64,000 nucleotides of DNA from positions 323,003,114 through 323,067,113 of the forward strand of contig CM022302.1 of the NCBI GenBank assembly GCA_011799875.1, in the 5' to 3' direction. Shown here piece after piece: positions 1 to 11,382 of the stretch; the stretch's first letter is position 1, and every line of letters begins with the position of its first letter. The notes beneath the pieces are model-generated. The model was not told where the DNA came from. It was given only the letters and a program-made list of their open reading frames with translations, and made no database searches. The translations under genes were made by a program, and so were the position numbers. This DNA is from Thinopyrum elongatum (Eukaryota; Streptophyta; Magnoliopsida; Poales; Poaceae).

Positions 1-3000
1 TTTTGGACACCTTTTCTTGTCCATATCATGGCCACATGACAAAATTCAACTCAATTTTCCTAGTGAACCTTCCCCAGAAAATTTCCAAAGTTCCTGTCTA
101 AGGGAAGCCTTTGTGAAGGAAGTACTAACTAGGTTAATCCAAATGAGTTGAAATTTTGCAAGGTCCTTCATATGATCAAATAATCACTCTCCTCAAGATT
201 TGGGCTCATGTCATCAATCTATGCGAGCTCAGCATCAAATCTTGGTTTCTGGTCAGATTTTCAGGTTGTGACGCAACTATATTTTATATTGGTTCAATTA
301 AGCAGAAAATTTACAAGGACATTATCCTATCTATATCAACTCTCTCTACAAATTTTTTGGCTCATTTTATCTAGCCAATTTTCCTCAGCTATTTTTCTTA
401 AACTCTGTCCAGAGAGCTGCATTGTGAAGCAAGTACCATTTTGGTATTTCCAAATGGCATGAAACTTTTACAGCAGCTTCATATCATCAAATAACTCATC
501 TCCTCTAAAATTCAGCTCAATCCAACTTGATATGTGAGTGCCACTTCATTGTTTGCATTTCTGTACATAATGGTGGTTTGTACAGCAAGTGCCACTTATC
601 TTCGTCCTAATGAGCTGCAAATTTGCAGAGATGCTCATCTTAGTGAGTTATCACACCTTGCCAAAGACCCGAGTCTATGCCCTCTTGTAGCTTCCTCACC
701 ATAGCATCAAACACCTTGTTGTTCAGCTGGTTTGGAGCTAAGCCCAAATCTCTTCTTTGCCCCTGCCTTTGGTTCTTTCCTCGTTGGCACTCTCTTTTGT
801 CCAGTCCATCTCCCAGACATGGTCGGTCGGCGAGGGTGCAACCACGTGTGCCAGTTCACGTGGTGACCACCGCTCGGGCACGCCATGGATGCGAGATGCG
901 TGTCTGTTAGCTCAGGCCCCTCCCCTGCTCGTCGTGTTTGCATGCCCGACCATGTCAAACAGCTCCCCCTCATTGTTGCCTTCGCCCTGGACTCCTCTCC
1001 CCCTCCGTTAGCTTCCCCGGAGAGCCATCCCCATCGAGAATAGAGTGCGCCCGGGGGAGCACTGTGGCCGCTTCGGCTCTGTTCGCCCCTGGCCTCTTCC
1101 TCCCCGTGCCCCTTGGCCTCCTTTGCCTCGTGAAACCTTCCCTATTCCTTCCCGTCGCCGTCCGTCAAGCGTGCTGGCATGCCCACGCGTCCGCGGCTCC
1201 GACCACGTGTCCGCGGCAGCAGCCAGCGCGGCACCGTGTTGCCTCGGCTATATATAGCCCTTCCCTCGTCTCCCGAGCGCACCACCGGCCTCCTACTCCT
1301 CCTAGTACCCCGCCCAGCCACTCCGGCGAGCTCGGGGATCCCTCTACTCCTCCCATGGCCACCATGGTCGCTGGCATCCACCTCCTAAATTCCCTCTATG
1401 CCAAGTCCTTCTCCCTCGCTTTCTTCCACCAGAAGGCTTCCTAGACTCCGGCGATCCTCGTACTCTCTTCAGTCCTTCCTCCGGCGCACCTGGGATCCGT
1501 GCCCATCGCCACCCGAAGTCGTTGTCCGCCGCTGTCACGGCCCCGCTCGTCTTTGCGCTCGATGGCGTGCATGAAGCATGCAGGCGGTTGCGCCTCCCCA
1601 CGCTGGTCATTCCAGTGGCCGGGGCGTCGCCTAAGTGGACTCGTGTCGCCGGGGGTCGTCGCCAGCGCGCGTGGCCGTCCTCTGCATCACGGGCGAGCAC
1701 GAGGAAGGAGAAGACCCGGCCCCAGCCGGCATATGGAATCCACAGCCCCACCAGGTAGTGGCACGGGGAGTTGACCCCGGTCAACTGACATGGCAAGTAG
1801 AAGCGTAGTTCCGAAAATACGCTTTCCGGTTCTGTAAGCGCACTCTCCCGCTTCTTCTGTCCATTTTACGCTTCCTCTACTTCGAAGACGTATTTCTCGG
1901 GATGTGTTTTCTATTTTTCCAGCTAGGGGCCTATTTGTAGAGATTCTTTTTATAGATTAGTCCCTGAGCTTCGTCTGGCTATAACTTTTCAACCGTAACT
2001 CCGATTGAGGTGAATCCAAAGCCCACATTATCATCTCGTCGAGCTCTATCTGTTGGTATCATTCTCACTATGTGGTCTCACAATGAAAATGACAATTTTG
2101 CCCTTGCCCGTAAACAGCCCCCTCCGAGGGAGAACTGTTTCCGATGATTCTTTCCGCGATCCTTCCGCACTTTTCCCGGTGACCTCTTCATTTCCAGGCA
2201 AGCCACGACAGCCACTTGCATGATGGATTTGCACTAGCCATGGTTTTCAACTTGAATATTTAAATAAGTTGTGCATGTTAATATTTCCGTGAATGCTTTA
2301 TATGCTTATGGATCCATGCTCGTTCTTATGCCATGATTATTTCCATCCAGTTGGTTACATGCTTACTTGCTAATATTGTTATCATGTTCTTTTCAGGTAG
2401 TTATTTTCCCGATGCTAGTGGTCATACTATGTTCATATTAGTGATATGCTTTGCTATACTTGTGCTATTCAGGATCATCGTTATGCCATGTTCGTTTGCA
2501 TCTGATAGAGTAAATGCTTTATTGTTATTGATGTTAAGATGAATGTGCTAAATGGTTGTGTTATCCATCCATGCTCATGTTGATGTCATGCTCATATGCA
2601 TTGTTATTTCATCATGTTATGCTGTTATGACTCAGCTGTTCCTCATTCAAGTTTAACCGGACATTAATCAAACTTGAACACCTGTTAGCTGATTCATAGT
2701 GCCATCGAATCGAGCTGACCAGTGTAGCCACACTTGCCTTATGGGGGGTCCTAACTGGCTCTATTGTCATGCCTCTCGCCGGTGCCTCCAACTAGGGAAG
2801 GTTATGTGCACACGCTACCCTCATCAGGTAAGTGGCCATAAGCCTTGTGTGCCCGTTGTTGTATGGTACCATTGTCCCCGTTTGGGACCATTTTTGTTTT
2901 GCCACGACGGTGGCCGTTGGATGTCATGAGGTGACATCGTGGCCATCGAGGACTTAGCCCAAAGGGGAGTTTGTTGGAATGCCGTTAGTCCACCCGAATG

Positions 3001-3992
3001 GGAACACGAGGCCTTGGGTTCCGTAGTGTGGGTACAGTGTGCTAACCTCTGCAGAGTGTGTTTAATTCTATCGATAGCTGCGCTTGCGGATATGGGCCCA
3101 GTTCGTAGTAGGTCACACTATGGGTCAACAGTAATAATAACCTGAATAATAAACAACCCTGGTTCGATGAGGCAAGAAGTTGGTTTATCTTGATGGGATC
3201 ATGAGTGGATCACAGTGGTATCGTGGATACCGAAGTTGGTTGATATTTCTGGTGTCATGTGGTAATCCCGGGTAAAGATCAAGCTCCTTGTGTTCATATG
3301 ATCACTACGGTATTGTTAATACCAAGCTTGGTTGGTCCTGAGGTGATCATGTGATGCCCAAGTTGGTAAGTTGATACATGTGGTGGTTATGAGGTAACCC
3401 CGAATAGAGTAAGTTGGTGCATGTTATGGTTAACATGTTGCATGCTAGTATCATCATATGTTCATGCCATGCTCATCTGGTATTGTTCTAGTGCTATCTT
3501 GTTCACCATGTCCATGCCATGTTGCTCTAGCTGTATCATGTTCATCCTTGCTAAGTAACCTGTAATTGCCATGCTGTTGTTTGTCTTGATTGCTTTGGTT
3601 GCAGTGAGCTTGCAAGTATATTCAATGTACTGACCTCGCGTGTCATGCCAGTTTGCAGGTCATGCCTTGTCTGCTTGCTTGTTTGACATGGATCCCGAGT
3701 TTGCGAGCTAGGATAAGCATTCCAGCCAGAGTCCCTGCGGAGTGGAGTCCATCGTCGTCATCGCTGTTCTGCTGCTAGAAGTTATTCCGCTATTATAAGT
3801 TGTTTTGCTGCTTGCATAGAGCAACCCTCGCAGGCGTAGTGTCGTCATGCCAATGTAATTCCCTTGTATCCATATCGATTGTAATAAAGAGCTGATTTGT
3901 TCTATGGCAAGCAGTGCCGTATTCCAGAGACTTACCTCGATCTCTGGGCTGGAATACGGGGCATTCTAGTCTCTCTGAGCCGGGGTGCCACA
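1..3992 (+). mobile_element. Probable long LTR / terminal fragment of an LTR retrotransposon (5' side outside window)
   Basis: No convincing protein is encoded here. The segment has LTR-like marks: a TATA box (1248-1257) in a GC-rich promoter-like stretch, a long transcribed-looking AT-richer part, an AATAAA signal at 3883-3888, and an abrupt end in ..GGGTGCCACA at 3992. Read on the minus strand the end begins TGTGGCACCCC, a TG..CA-type LTR terminus. The next base starts sequence that reads as an F-box gene, so 3992 looks like an insertion boundary. The TATA-to-AATAAA distance of about 2.6 kb would be a long R region, so this could instead be LTR plus internal sequence. The family is not identified, and the other end and TSD lie outside the window. 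Confidence 0.38.
1248..1257 (+). promoter_or_regulatory. TATA box in LTR-like region
   Basis: CTATATATAG lies in a GC-rich context and is followed by a C/T-rich start-site-like stretch. Several short ATG frames follow but none looks like a real gene. It is probably the promoter of the LTR-like fragment. Confidence 0.4.
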
Positions 3993-4360
3993 GCCCGGTG
4001 GTGGATAATGTGATACAATATAACAATCACATCGAATGCCTAGATCTGCATCTCTCAGAAATTACTTTGAACTCCTACCGAGGGACCTTACCGGAGATTA
4101 TATTTGCCAGGTTCTTTGTTGTCAGAGCAAGGGTGCTGAACGTAATGAGGTTGGACATGCATTTATATTGAAAAAATGAATGGTTTGTTGATCAGCGCCG
4201 GCAGCTACTGCAGAATGGAAAAGGCTCCGAAAAAGCTGAATTTCATTTTGGAACTTCATATGACAGAGTAATCGGAGGTCATTGTGTCAACCCCATACAT
4301 GACTTGTCAGCGGTTGATACCTTTGCAGAAATGATGAGGTTTCGAAACCAGCCTTACTAG
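3993..4360 (+). pseudogene. F-box/FBD-LRR protein, C-terminal fragment
   Basis: One frame runs from about 3995 to a TAG at 4358-4360, with a single interior TGA at 4169-4171. It reads as the C-terminal part of grass F-box/LRR proteins with an FBD-like tail: a CLDLHL segment, NSYRGT, then EIIFARFFVVRARVLNVM, then NEWFVDQRRQLLQNG, then EFHFG. The family (established) consists of SCF E3 ligase substrate receptors, with an N-terminal F-box that binds SKP1 and an LRR/FBD tail. Only the tail is visible here. The upstream side is cut exactly where the LTR-like fragment ends, so the gene was apparently broken by that insertion. The interior stop shows it is not functional as read. Confidence 0.72.
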
Positions 4361-4821
4361 TGGTATTATTAGTTTGAACCTCTCTTATATCCATGTTCAG
4401 CGGATCAGCACGGGCGTTTGCAGCTGAATGAGCTGAATTTCATTTCTAATATCATTTTGACCCTTGTAATCTTCGAATTTGAGCCATATAACTCTGGAAT
4501 TTGAACCTTGTAATATTTCAGGCTTTTCTAGTACAATCGTTGAAAATGGCATCGTATGAGACTCGTATATTGGTAGTACTATTTTGACCTTAATATGCAA
4601 TAGACTTAGATTTTATTAACCATTCTCGACCAGGGATCTAGCCGGAAGCAGAGGAATGGAAAGCATCGCTGTAACAAGATGTAGATGATTAGATGCTCGT
4701 TTCTCCTAGTTTAGTATGCATGTAATTGCTTACTTTGGTGTGTGGAAATGTTATGTGTGTAGTCTCTTATGTAATTGTATGCTTAATTTGTTTATGCAAT
4801 GGTGTTCTTATAAGTATAGAT
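4361..4821. other. AT-rich 3' flank of the F-box relic; no gene seen
   Basis: No coding signal. It contains 3'-UTR-like sequence (several TTGTAAT and TATGTAATTG stretches) and may be the original downstream region of the F-box gene. Confidence 0.4.
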
Positions 4822-5497
4822 GTCGATGTTCTATAGACAGAGCACATCACATCCCACACGGACTAAACAATGGAACCCGTCGGTGATGATTTCATCAATC
4901 ACTCACAATTGTGTACCAGCAATCGTTTGCTCACAACACACACGGCTTGTTAACAGGAATCTTCTGTGTTGTTATCGTTCTTCCCATACATTTCCAATTA
5001 CAGACCTGTTTGTCGCGTATCAAACACATCTTGTTAAGTTCAACCATTTCTATTCTCTTGGCTCAACACAAACAGTTCATCCGAGTGAACTGTATGCCGT
5101 ATATTGCACACACCTTGATCTGGCTGACCGTTTCTTTTGTGGTGCCTAATCAAAACAGTTCATCCAAGTGAACTGTATGCCGTATATCGCACACACCTTC
5201 ATTTGGCTGTCCGTTTCTGTTTTCCCGCCTCATCACAGACAGTTCATCGGGGTAAACTGTAGGCCGTATATCGCAGACACCTTGATCTGGCTGCCCGTTT
5301 CTGTTGTTCTGTCTCATCGCAAACAGTTCGTATGGATCAACCATATGCCCCGCATCGCACACGCAACTAAAATCTGAACCATGTTTGATGTATCACCATC
5401 GCAAACATTTTGTATCTTTTTTGACAAATTTTTTACATCACCATTGGCGATTATTGCATCGCACACTGTTTCGTTGAAGGGTCTCTGATTGTAGTGT
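4822..5497. mobile_element. Terminal part of a DNA transposon (CACTA-like end) with subterminal tandem repeats
   Basis: Reading leftward from 5497 the minus strand begins CACTACAATCAGAGACCC, a CACTA-type terminus. It abuts the coding sequence of the split gene, which reads cleanly up to about 5498. Inside are repeated units containing CAGTTCATCC..AACTGTATGCC..CGCACACACCTT, as in the subterminal regions of CACTA elements. I found no matching left terminus near 4822, so the element is truncated or its left end has diverged. Assignment to CACTA rather than another TIR superfamily is an inference from the terminal bases. Confidence 0.45.
5073..5407. repeat. Four tandem 83-84 bp units
   Basis: The CAGTTC anchor recurs at 5073, 5156, 5240 and 5324, giving periods of 83, 84 and 84 bp. 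Each unit also holds a CCGTATAT(T/C)GCA(C/G)AC segment and a TCTGGCTG.CCGTTTCT segment. The units are diverged from one another. Confidence 0.8.
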
Positions 5498-8357
5498 CGC
5501 ATTAGCAGCATCCTGTAGTAGTGATAACTCACGCACATGAGGCTCCACACTGAAAATAGGAGGAACATCATCGGCAACCAGAAAAACAGGAGAACCAGCA
5601 ACACTATCAGCAGGAATGTCATTCTCGTGCAACTTTTCAATATCAACATCAACATCTTCATGACGACTAGGGGCAATAGCCAGATCGGATTCCGGAGCTA
5701 CAGAAGCTTCTGTGCTCTCACAAGCTGCTGATACAGAAACCCTTACACCATCGCCACTAGCAGCAATGCGGTCCTCTTGGTTCACATCAACACGAGCAAC
5801 GCCAACCGACTCATGAAATTCTGCATTTCCCTCTCTAGACTGCCAAAACATTTCAAAAAATAAGCCAAAGATAACACAAAAGAGCGAGAGATGAAATTAA
5901 CACGACAACATGTAGCTCACTTATGTAAAACAATGCAGTTCACCAACTGAACAACATGCAGCCCACTAATGTTGAAGACTACAACTCACTTGTGTAAAAG
6001 ATTGCAGTTCACTAAATGAACAACTTGCAGTTCACTTATGTAAAACAATACAGCTCGCTTATGCCAAAGACTGCAGCTCACATATGCAAAAGAATGCAGT
6101 TCACCGCCATAACCACATACAGACCACTAATGCCAAAGAATGCAGCTATCCTATGTAAAACAATGCAATTCACTAACTGAACAACTTGCAGCTCACTAAT
6201 GTCAACGACTGCAGCTCAGATACACGACAAAAAGGTATAGCCCACTTATGTAAAACAACATGCATATATCTTCTACCAATAAGATACATAGATTACAAAA
6301 CACAAGTACAAAACGTCCTTCAACTAAACCTTCTCAGCCACAACATCCGGAGGACACGATGCACCAGCCAAGTGATCATTTTTCTCAATGCCATCGTAGG
6401 GACCATGGTGCGAATCACAACCTGCAACTCTAGTCTATGACAAAGAACAAAACAACATGACAAATAAGATGGTAACAAATAGGAAAACAAAGGTAACTTC
6501 AACTATGCATAATCAGTCCACATGTTATAATCATGACGTACATAAATAAAAGAAAAATAAAGCAAAAAATACAAGTTTGAGAAGAGAAAGAACATCAGAC
6601 TAGACATAAGTGATGGGAGAAGAACTTATACCATACCAATCCAATCACCCCAAGATGCATGAACATTAGGAAATTCTGCTCCAGCCTATAATAGAAAATA
6701 TCGCAGCCACAGGATAAGAAAAATAATTAATTGGGGGAAAACCACACATTGATGAGCAGTCCACATGATTCGGAAATGAGGTACAAAGGGTCAGAAAAGG
6801 GAAAACATACATTATCAACATCAGGACTAGCGTCCTGTCGATACATATCATTCAAAATATGCTCAACATCCTTCTCAAACCGAGCACATTTTTTCATCCT
6901 GTTTTTGCTGCAACTGAGCATATGAGGACCGAATATTCATCACCGCAATCTTCAAGCCTTCAACCACACCACGATCAAAGTTGTGTGCAGCCACAATATG
7001 TTCTTCACAAGGACCACGGCCAACAGGGAAAAAACCATCAACTGTCCTCAAGCTATCACCAGAGGTTGACAAATGTTTTGTTAACTTGATAACCTTCTGA
7101 AGAAGCTTATCAATCTCCTCATGTTTTCTGCCACCAACAAACGTCTTATCAGAAGTCCTTCTAGTATTGGAGATCTGTCCAGCTGTGAAACCCCGGGTAG
7201 GTGGTCGGTGATCATGACAGGTAGCAAGCTGGCTACAGATAGGCTCATGGAACCTAGCAGGACTACTAGGCCTTGCACAAGAGCTGCCATATAAAAGTGC
7301 AGTTGGACGATTATAGATAATATCCCCTGATGCCATCCACTGCAAAAAAGTAAAAAAAAGGGAAAGATGTTCACATGTGAATACTAGAAGGTTCAGATTT
7401 CCCATCACCCCTAATAATAAAAAGATGATGTTCCTAAAAAAAGAATAAGAGGAAAAAAAACAATTAAAAGACGGATGCACTAACCGGCAGCTTCCCAAAT
7501 ATGTAAGTTTCCAGATAAATATTTCCCTTGGTAATTATATCTTGGTTGTACACCTTCATCAGGTCTCTACTGTTGAGATACGACGCTCGCGGCGTCAACG
7601 TGTGCATAACTGAAAATTTGCAAAGGTTCAAGCAATCCAAGATACATAATCAGGGGCACAATGGCAGAACCCTCTGCACAGTTCTGCTTGCTACCATCTG
7701 TCTGCCACTTCACCATAGCTAACCGGAGCTCATTAACAACGAGCTAACAAAAGTCCATCTGCGCCATAGTAGCATAATCCATGGTCTCAACCATGAAAGC
7801 AACCCTGCCCAAACAAGCTGTAGGCCCAGGACATAGCAAACTCTGATAAAGGATCAGGAAGAAAACCTTGACAGCAAGATCAACGTCACGGGGTCATCAT
7901 CCTAAACCAACACCGCCAGCAGTTCAAGCAAGTCCTTAACACCAATACTTCGTGAACGGTCAAAGCCAAGCTCATCTTTGAGGACAGACAATGAATCATC
8001 ATGGCCACTGCTAGCATTAACAGGTGCAGTGCGAGATCCCATGGGAAAAGCAAAAATGTGATGAACAGTAGCACAAGTGATTCGAAGAACCCTGTCATCC
8101 CCAAAATTGATTTTCATTGTGCTAGGGTCAATAATTCCCATCAGATAGCACATAAGCACGTGGGACACATTCTTCTTTAATGTCAAGTTAAAAACAATAC
8201 CAAAACCAGCATCCCAAACACGATCACGGTGTGATTCTTTCAATAAATCAACAGCTTTGCACATAGTGGGGAGTGACAAACATACGGCCTTGTTAAACCG
8301 AACATCATCTTCCTCGCCATCATCGTCAGTTCTCTTCCTCTTACCATTCTTCTTATT
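5498..8357 (-). pseudogene. Grass-amplified multi-exon gene family, C-terminal half (split gene, part 2)
   Basis: Exons are visible on the minus strand. One starts at 8357 after a CTTTACATAG acceptor (basic KKNGKRKR, then DDGEEDD, then CKAVDLLKESHRDRVWDAGFG, IDPSTMKINFGDDRVLRIT and FPMGSRTAP). It continues through 7905-7500 (GPTACLGRVAFMVE, MDYATMAQMDFC, PLIMYLGLLEP, YNQDIITKGN). Later exons lie at about 7340-6809 (GRKHEEIDKLLQKVIKLTKHL), 6687-6633, 6418-6325 and 5837-5498. It resembles high-copy Poaceae hypothetical proteins that I associate with Ulp1-type protease C-termini; no protease domain remains here. Defects: TAG at 7902-7904 and 7744-7746, frameshifts near 7890, 7590 and 6880, and truncation by the transposon end at 5497. 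Function unknown. The N-terminal half is at 29856-31311. Confidence 0.6.
5905..6260. repeat. Degenerate short repeats with a TGCAGTTCAC core in an intron
   Basis: About ten imperfect units of roughly 25-40 bp resemble (A/T)TGCAG(T/C)TCACTnATGTAAAACAA. They sit in an intron of the split gene. The same core recurs near 30590-30930, 32810-33200, 34400-34620 and 36350-36730. Confidence 0.6.
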
Positions 8358-8394
8358 CTATGTAAAGGAAAATGCAGTCCACATTAATAAATCA

Positions 8395-8583
8395 AGACAA
8401 TTGCCTTTTTGTCTCTAGTTGGTTCCTACCCACAGGTTTTGCCCTTACTTTTTGAGCCTGCTTAGTTTTGCCCTTAGTTTTTTCATTGAGGTCGTCGGAA
8501 TGCCCTTTCGTCACGGCTCCGTCCGGTCAACACCGTTTGACCATGGTGCAGCGTCGTTTTGGACATTTGTGCCCCTGGTCTGG
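8395..8583 (+). repeat. MULE left terminal inverted repeat
   Basis: It pairs with the reverse complement of about 29590-29790. Identity is obvious by eye over most of the length, with small indels. The TSD AATAAATCA precedes it at 8386-8394. Confidence 0.85.
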
Positions 8584-8599
8584 ATACCCCAGTCAACAA

Positions 8600-9252
8600 A
8601 GGACTAGTCAAAGCAAGGATGGGGTCCACATGTCATTGAAACTAGGCTAAGCTAACACAAAAAAAATTAAACAACTAACCTAACACTAATAGAGGCCCAC
8701 TTGACAGTGGGATATTAGCCCCACTAACCAAACTACCTCCTAAACTAAACGGTCCCATAAAAAATGTGCCAAAAACAGAGAAGCCGACTCGGGTATGGCC
8801 ACCGACGTGGGAGCTCGCCGGAGCTTGCCAGTCATCGGAGCTCGCCGGAGCTTAGTGTGTGGGCATTGAATCTTGCACGCGGGAGCCACACGGGAGCTGT
8901 GGGGCACATGTGTGGCACAGCTGGCGAGGCACCACTGGACCCGCCTTTGAGTGTGGCCGGCGAGGCACCACCGGATCTCCACGTGTAGCCGCAGAACATT
9001 ATGCAACGCTGCCGGGAGGGGCACGGGAACGCGAGTCGAACACATGGCCCATCTAGTAAAACTTAGGGGGCGCGCGTGTGCACAACCATCCGAGAGAGCT
9101 CACCGAAGCTTAGCGTGTTGGTCGTCCGCGTGGCCGACGGCTTCCTAGAGCCCCAAGAAGGTGTCTCAGTGGTTCTCGGTCACTCCATGTGTATCTCCAT
9201 CAAACGAATCAATGATGGGTGGCTGGAATTGTTTCCCTGGTCATCATCTTCC
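8600..9252. other. MULE internal sequence, left arm (GC-rich, possible captured host DNA)
   Basis: From about 8775 the sequence turns GC-rich. It holds repeats of GGAGCTCGCCGGAGCTT (near 8810 and 8846) and of GGCGAGGCACCAC(T/C)GGA (near 8922 and 8968). It continues across the CACTA element into 29134-29585. No protein family is recognised. Gene-like composition inside MULE TIRs suggests a Pack-MULE, but this is unproven. Confidence 0.4.
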
Positions 9253-9520
9253 CACTAGTGTAGAAAAACCTAGCTATGGCGTGCCAAAAACAGCCTTGCT
9301 GGCGTAGGAGCCCCACGCCACCAATATGGCGCCAGTGTTAAAAAATAGTGGTGGCCCTGGAGCCTACGTCAGCACTATTCTGTATACTAATGGCGTTGGA
9401 TTTAACCACACGACGGCATTATCGACAATAGCTATGGCGTGTGACACAGTTCAACGACAGTAATAAGATAAATCTTCTTGGCATCGCGCAATGTCCGACG
9501 CCAGTACTAGGTTTTTGAAA
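9253..9520. repeat. CACTA subterminal repeat region, left
   Basis: Short motifs recur in both orientations, such as TATGGCGTG (9277, 9434), CTGGCGTAGG, ACGCCA and GGCGCCAGTG. These are typical transposase-binding subterminal repeats of CACTA elements. Confidence 0.7.
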
Positions 9521-9894
9521 GCTGTAAAAAATGCTGCCAGGGCAGCAGAAAATCGCTGCCACGGTACCGTCATTTATTACGAATTTATATAAACACGTTT
9601 TTGTCCCACGTTGATTTTGACAAGATATTTGCATTAATATATACACACACATCGTTTATTCACATGCGTACATATATTAACCACACGCTGCTATATAGGT
9701 AGTTCTATAGATCATGATCACTAATTCGCTAAACTAAACCATGCGGGCATATTACATCTTGTTCATTCAACCATCGTTACTACTAACACGGTACTCCTCT
9801 ACTTTAGGGAAATTTTGAAGAATAGGAAACCCTTGCATGTCCATGGTCTAGGACAGAGATCTACACCGATCTCCAATCTTGAACTCGCAGTCTC

Positions 9895-10156
9895 TTAGTT
9901 GTTGGCTCCATTCATTAATTTCGAGCTGTGCATCTCGTTGTGGTAGTCATCCATCATGTGAGGCACAACACGTCTAGGGAGCTTCTGTTCTTGAACTTGA
10001 TAGTAACATAGTAAGCAATATATATAGTAACACATACATACTATGATTTGAAAGAAGAATGTGTATATGAAAGCGATCAAAATCATACCATGCATTTTCT
10101 AGAAATGTTGTTCTTGTTCAATGTGTGCACTAGTGGCAGGCGCGGTATATATGGTG
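9895..10156 (-). pseudogene. CACTA second gene, downstream part after the Gypsy insertion
   Basis: This is the minus-strand continuation of the gene that starts at 23608. Immediately after the Gypsy element, from the TSD CACCA (minus), the same frame continues for about 25 codons. After an intron-like AT-rich stretch a further exon-like segment contains QEQKLPRRVVPHMMDDYHNEMH and ends near 9895. No domain is recognised. It is assigned to the CACTA element because it lies between the CACTA TIR and the Gypsy insertion. Confidence 0.4.
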
Positions 10157-10977
10157 TGTCGGAGCACGACACCTATGGGGCCCCGAGAGACCCCTTTACG
10201 ATTCGGCGGGGGGAGAGGTATACGCAAAGAGCAGAACCAGTGATCGACGCGTGAGGTTTTTACCCAGGTTCGGGCCGCTGATCAGCGTAAAACCCTACTC
10301 CTGCTTTGTGTTCTTATTGATGTTCTTGGGCCCAGCCTTCAGGAGCGCTCACAATGAACAGTATGTTCAAAGAGCAGCTACACATGTAGAATGGGCCAGA
10401 AGTTCTCCTCCGTTGTAGCAGCTGCCTTGGGCCTCCTTTTATATGCTGAAAGGGGTCTCCACAGTGGCAAAATGTATATACATTGAGGTGTAAAGTAGCT
10501 ACAGGGTATCATACCTAACCCCTGACGGATTAGGACAAACGCATTTAATGCACCGTGAGGTGTACGTTTAGGTGTCCTCACTTTCTTGGGGATGGAAAAA
10601 GGGGCCATCCCATCAGCACCACTTAAGCTCTCCTCCACTGGTGCATCGCCACGCATCCAGGGAAGGACCCAGAATGTCAGACACGTTACTGTGCCGAAGC
10701 CGTGGCACAGCGGCAGAATCTCGCCAGGCGCCGAATCTTGCCGGGCGCCAAGCCTTGCCGGGCCCCAAAGGCCATCCAGGCAAGGATCTTGCCGGGGAGG
10801 CTGGCCTTCGGATTCCAGCTCTGCTTATCTGCTGATCCTTAGATCTCTGACTTGATGATTTCCTTGATGGGTTGAATCAACCCCGAGCTGATCCCGGCAA
10901 GCCTTGCCGCGAGGATGGCTACAATTGTCCGTGCACAAGTACGGGGTACTAGTGGCCCAATACTTAGTACACCGACA
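10157..10977 (-). repeat. 3' LTR of the Tat Gypsy element
   Basis: Identical in length (821 bp) to the other LTR, with roughly 25 substitutions by eye. It contains two copies of a GCC(A/T)(A/T)GCCTTGCCGGGC-like unit that is expanded in the solo LTR at 31658-32547. The TSD TGGTG is at 10152-10156. Confidence 0.95.
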
Positions 10978-10991
10978 GGAGCCCCCGGGCC
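10978..10991 (-). promoter_or_regulatory. Polypurine tract of the Tat element
   Basis: On the element strand CCCGGGGGCTCC directly precedes the 3' LTR. The G-run next to TGTCGG is the expected plus-strand priming site. Confidence 0.6.
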
Positions 10992-11213
10992 TAGGCCATA
11001 CACGAGTGCGAGGCGTTGTTGGGCTAGGCCCAAACAGTGCACGGGCAAGCGTGGCAGGGAATTAACTGCTCGTAAATATCTTGTTTTACTGTGCCCCCCA
11101 CTACGCGCACGGAGCGTGCGACGTGGGAAGCATGCCAAAAAGGCTGCAAACTGTCTCGCGCCTATAGAGGCGCATTCATATTGGGGAATAAACAAGGCGG
11201 CCCCGCTCCTTCC

Positions 11214-11223
11214 CCATAAAAAG
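11214..11223 (+). promoter_or_regulatory. TATA-like box upstream of the antisense ORF
   Basis: CCATAAAAAGG lies about 160 bp upstream of the ATG at 11383, outside the LTR. It could give the antisense ORF its own promoter. Confidence 0.35.
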
Positions 11224-11382
11224 GAGAAGTCGCAGAGGCGCGAACCTATTTACCCCCCTCTTCTTCTCAATCTAGCAATCGCCATCGCCTTCCTCTTCTC
11301 GAGCTCAGAGCGAAACCTTTTTCCTCTTCCGCTCGCTGCTCCCGCGCTCACTCCGCCCCCAGCTTCCGTCCTCACAGTCGCC

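Noticed and set aside
677..1796. Several short ORFs in the GC-rich part of the first 2 kb, possibly a gene
   Set aside because: Frames on both strands are similarly open and of GC-rich composition. The segment looks like the promoter/leader part of an LTR-type repeat.
5073..5407. CRISPR-like regular repeats
   Set aside because: The 83-84 bp units are diverged tandem repeats with no repeat-spacer alternation, in a plant transposon context.
5498..5524. CACTACTACAGGATGC.. on the minus strand as a second CACTA terminus
   Set aside because: It reads in frame as plausible coding sequence (ELSLLQDAANA) continuous with the upstream exon, so the boundary at 5497 is preferred.
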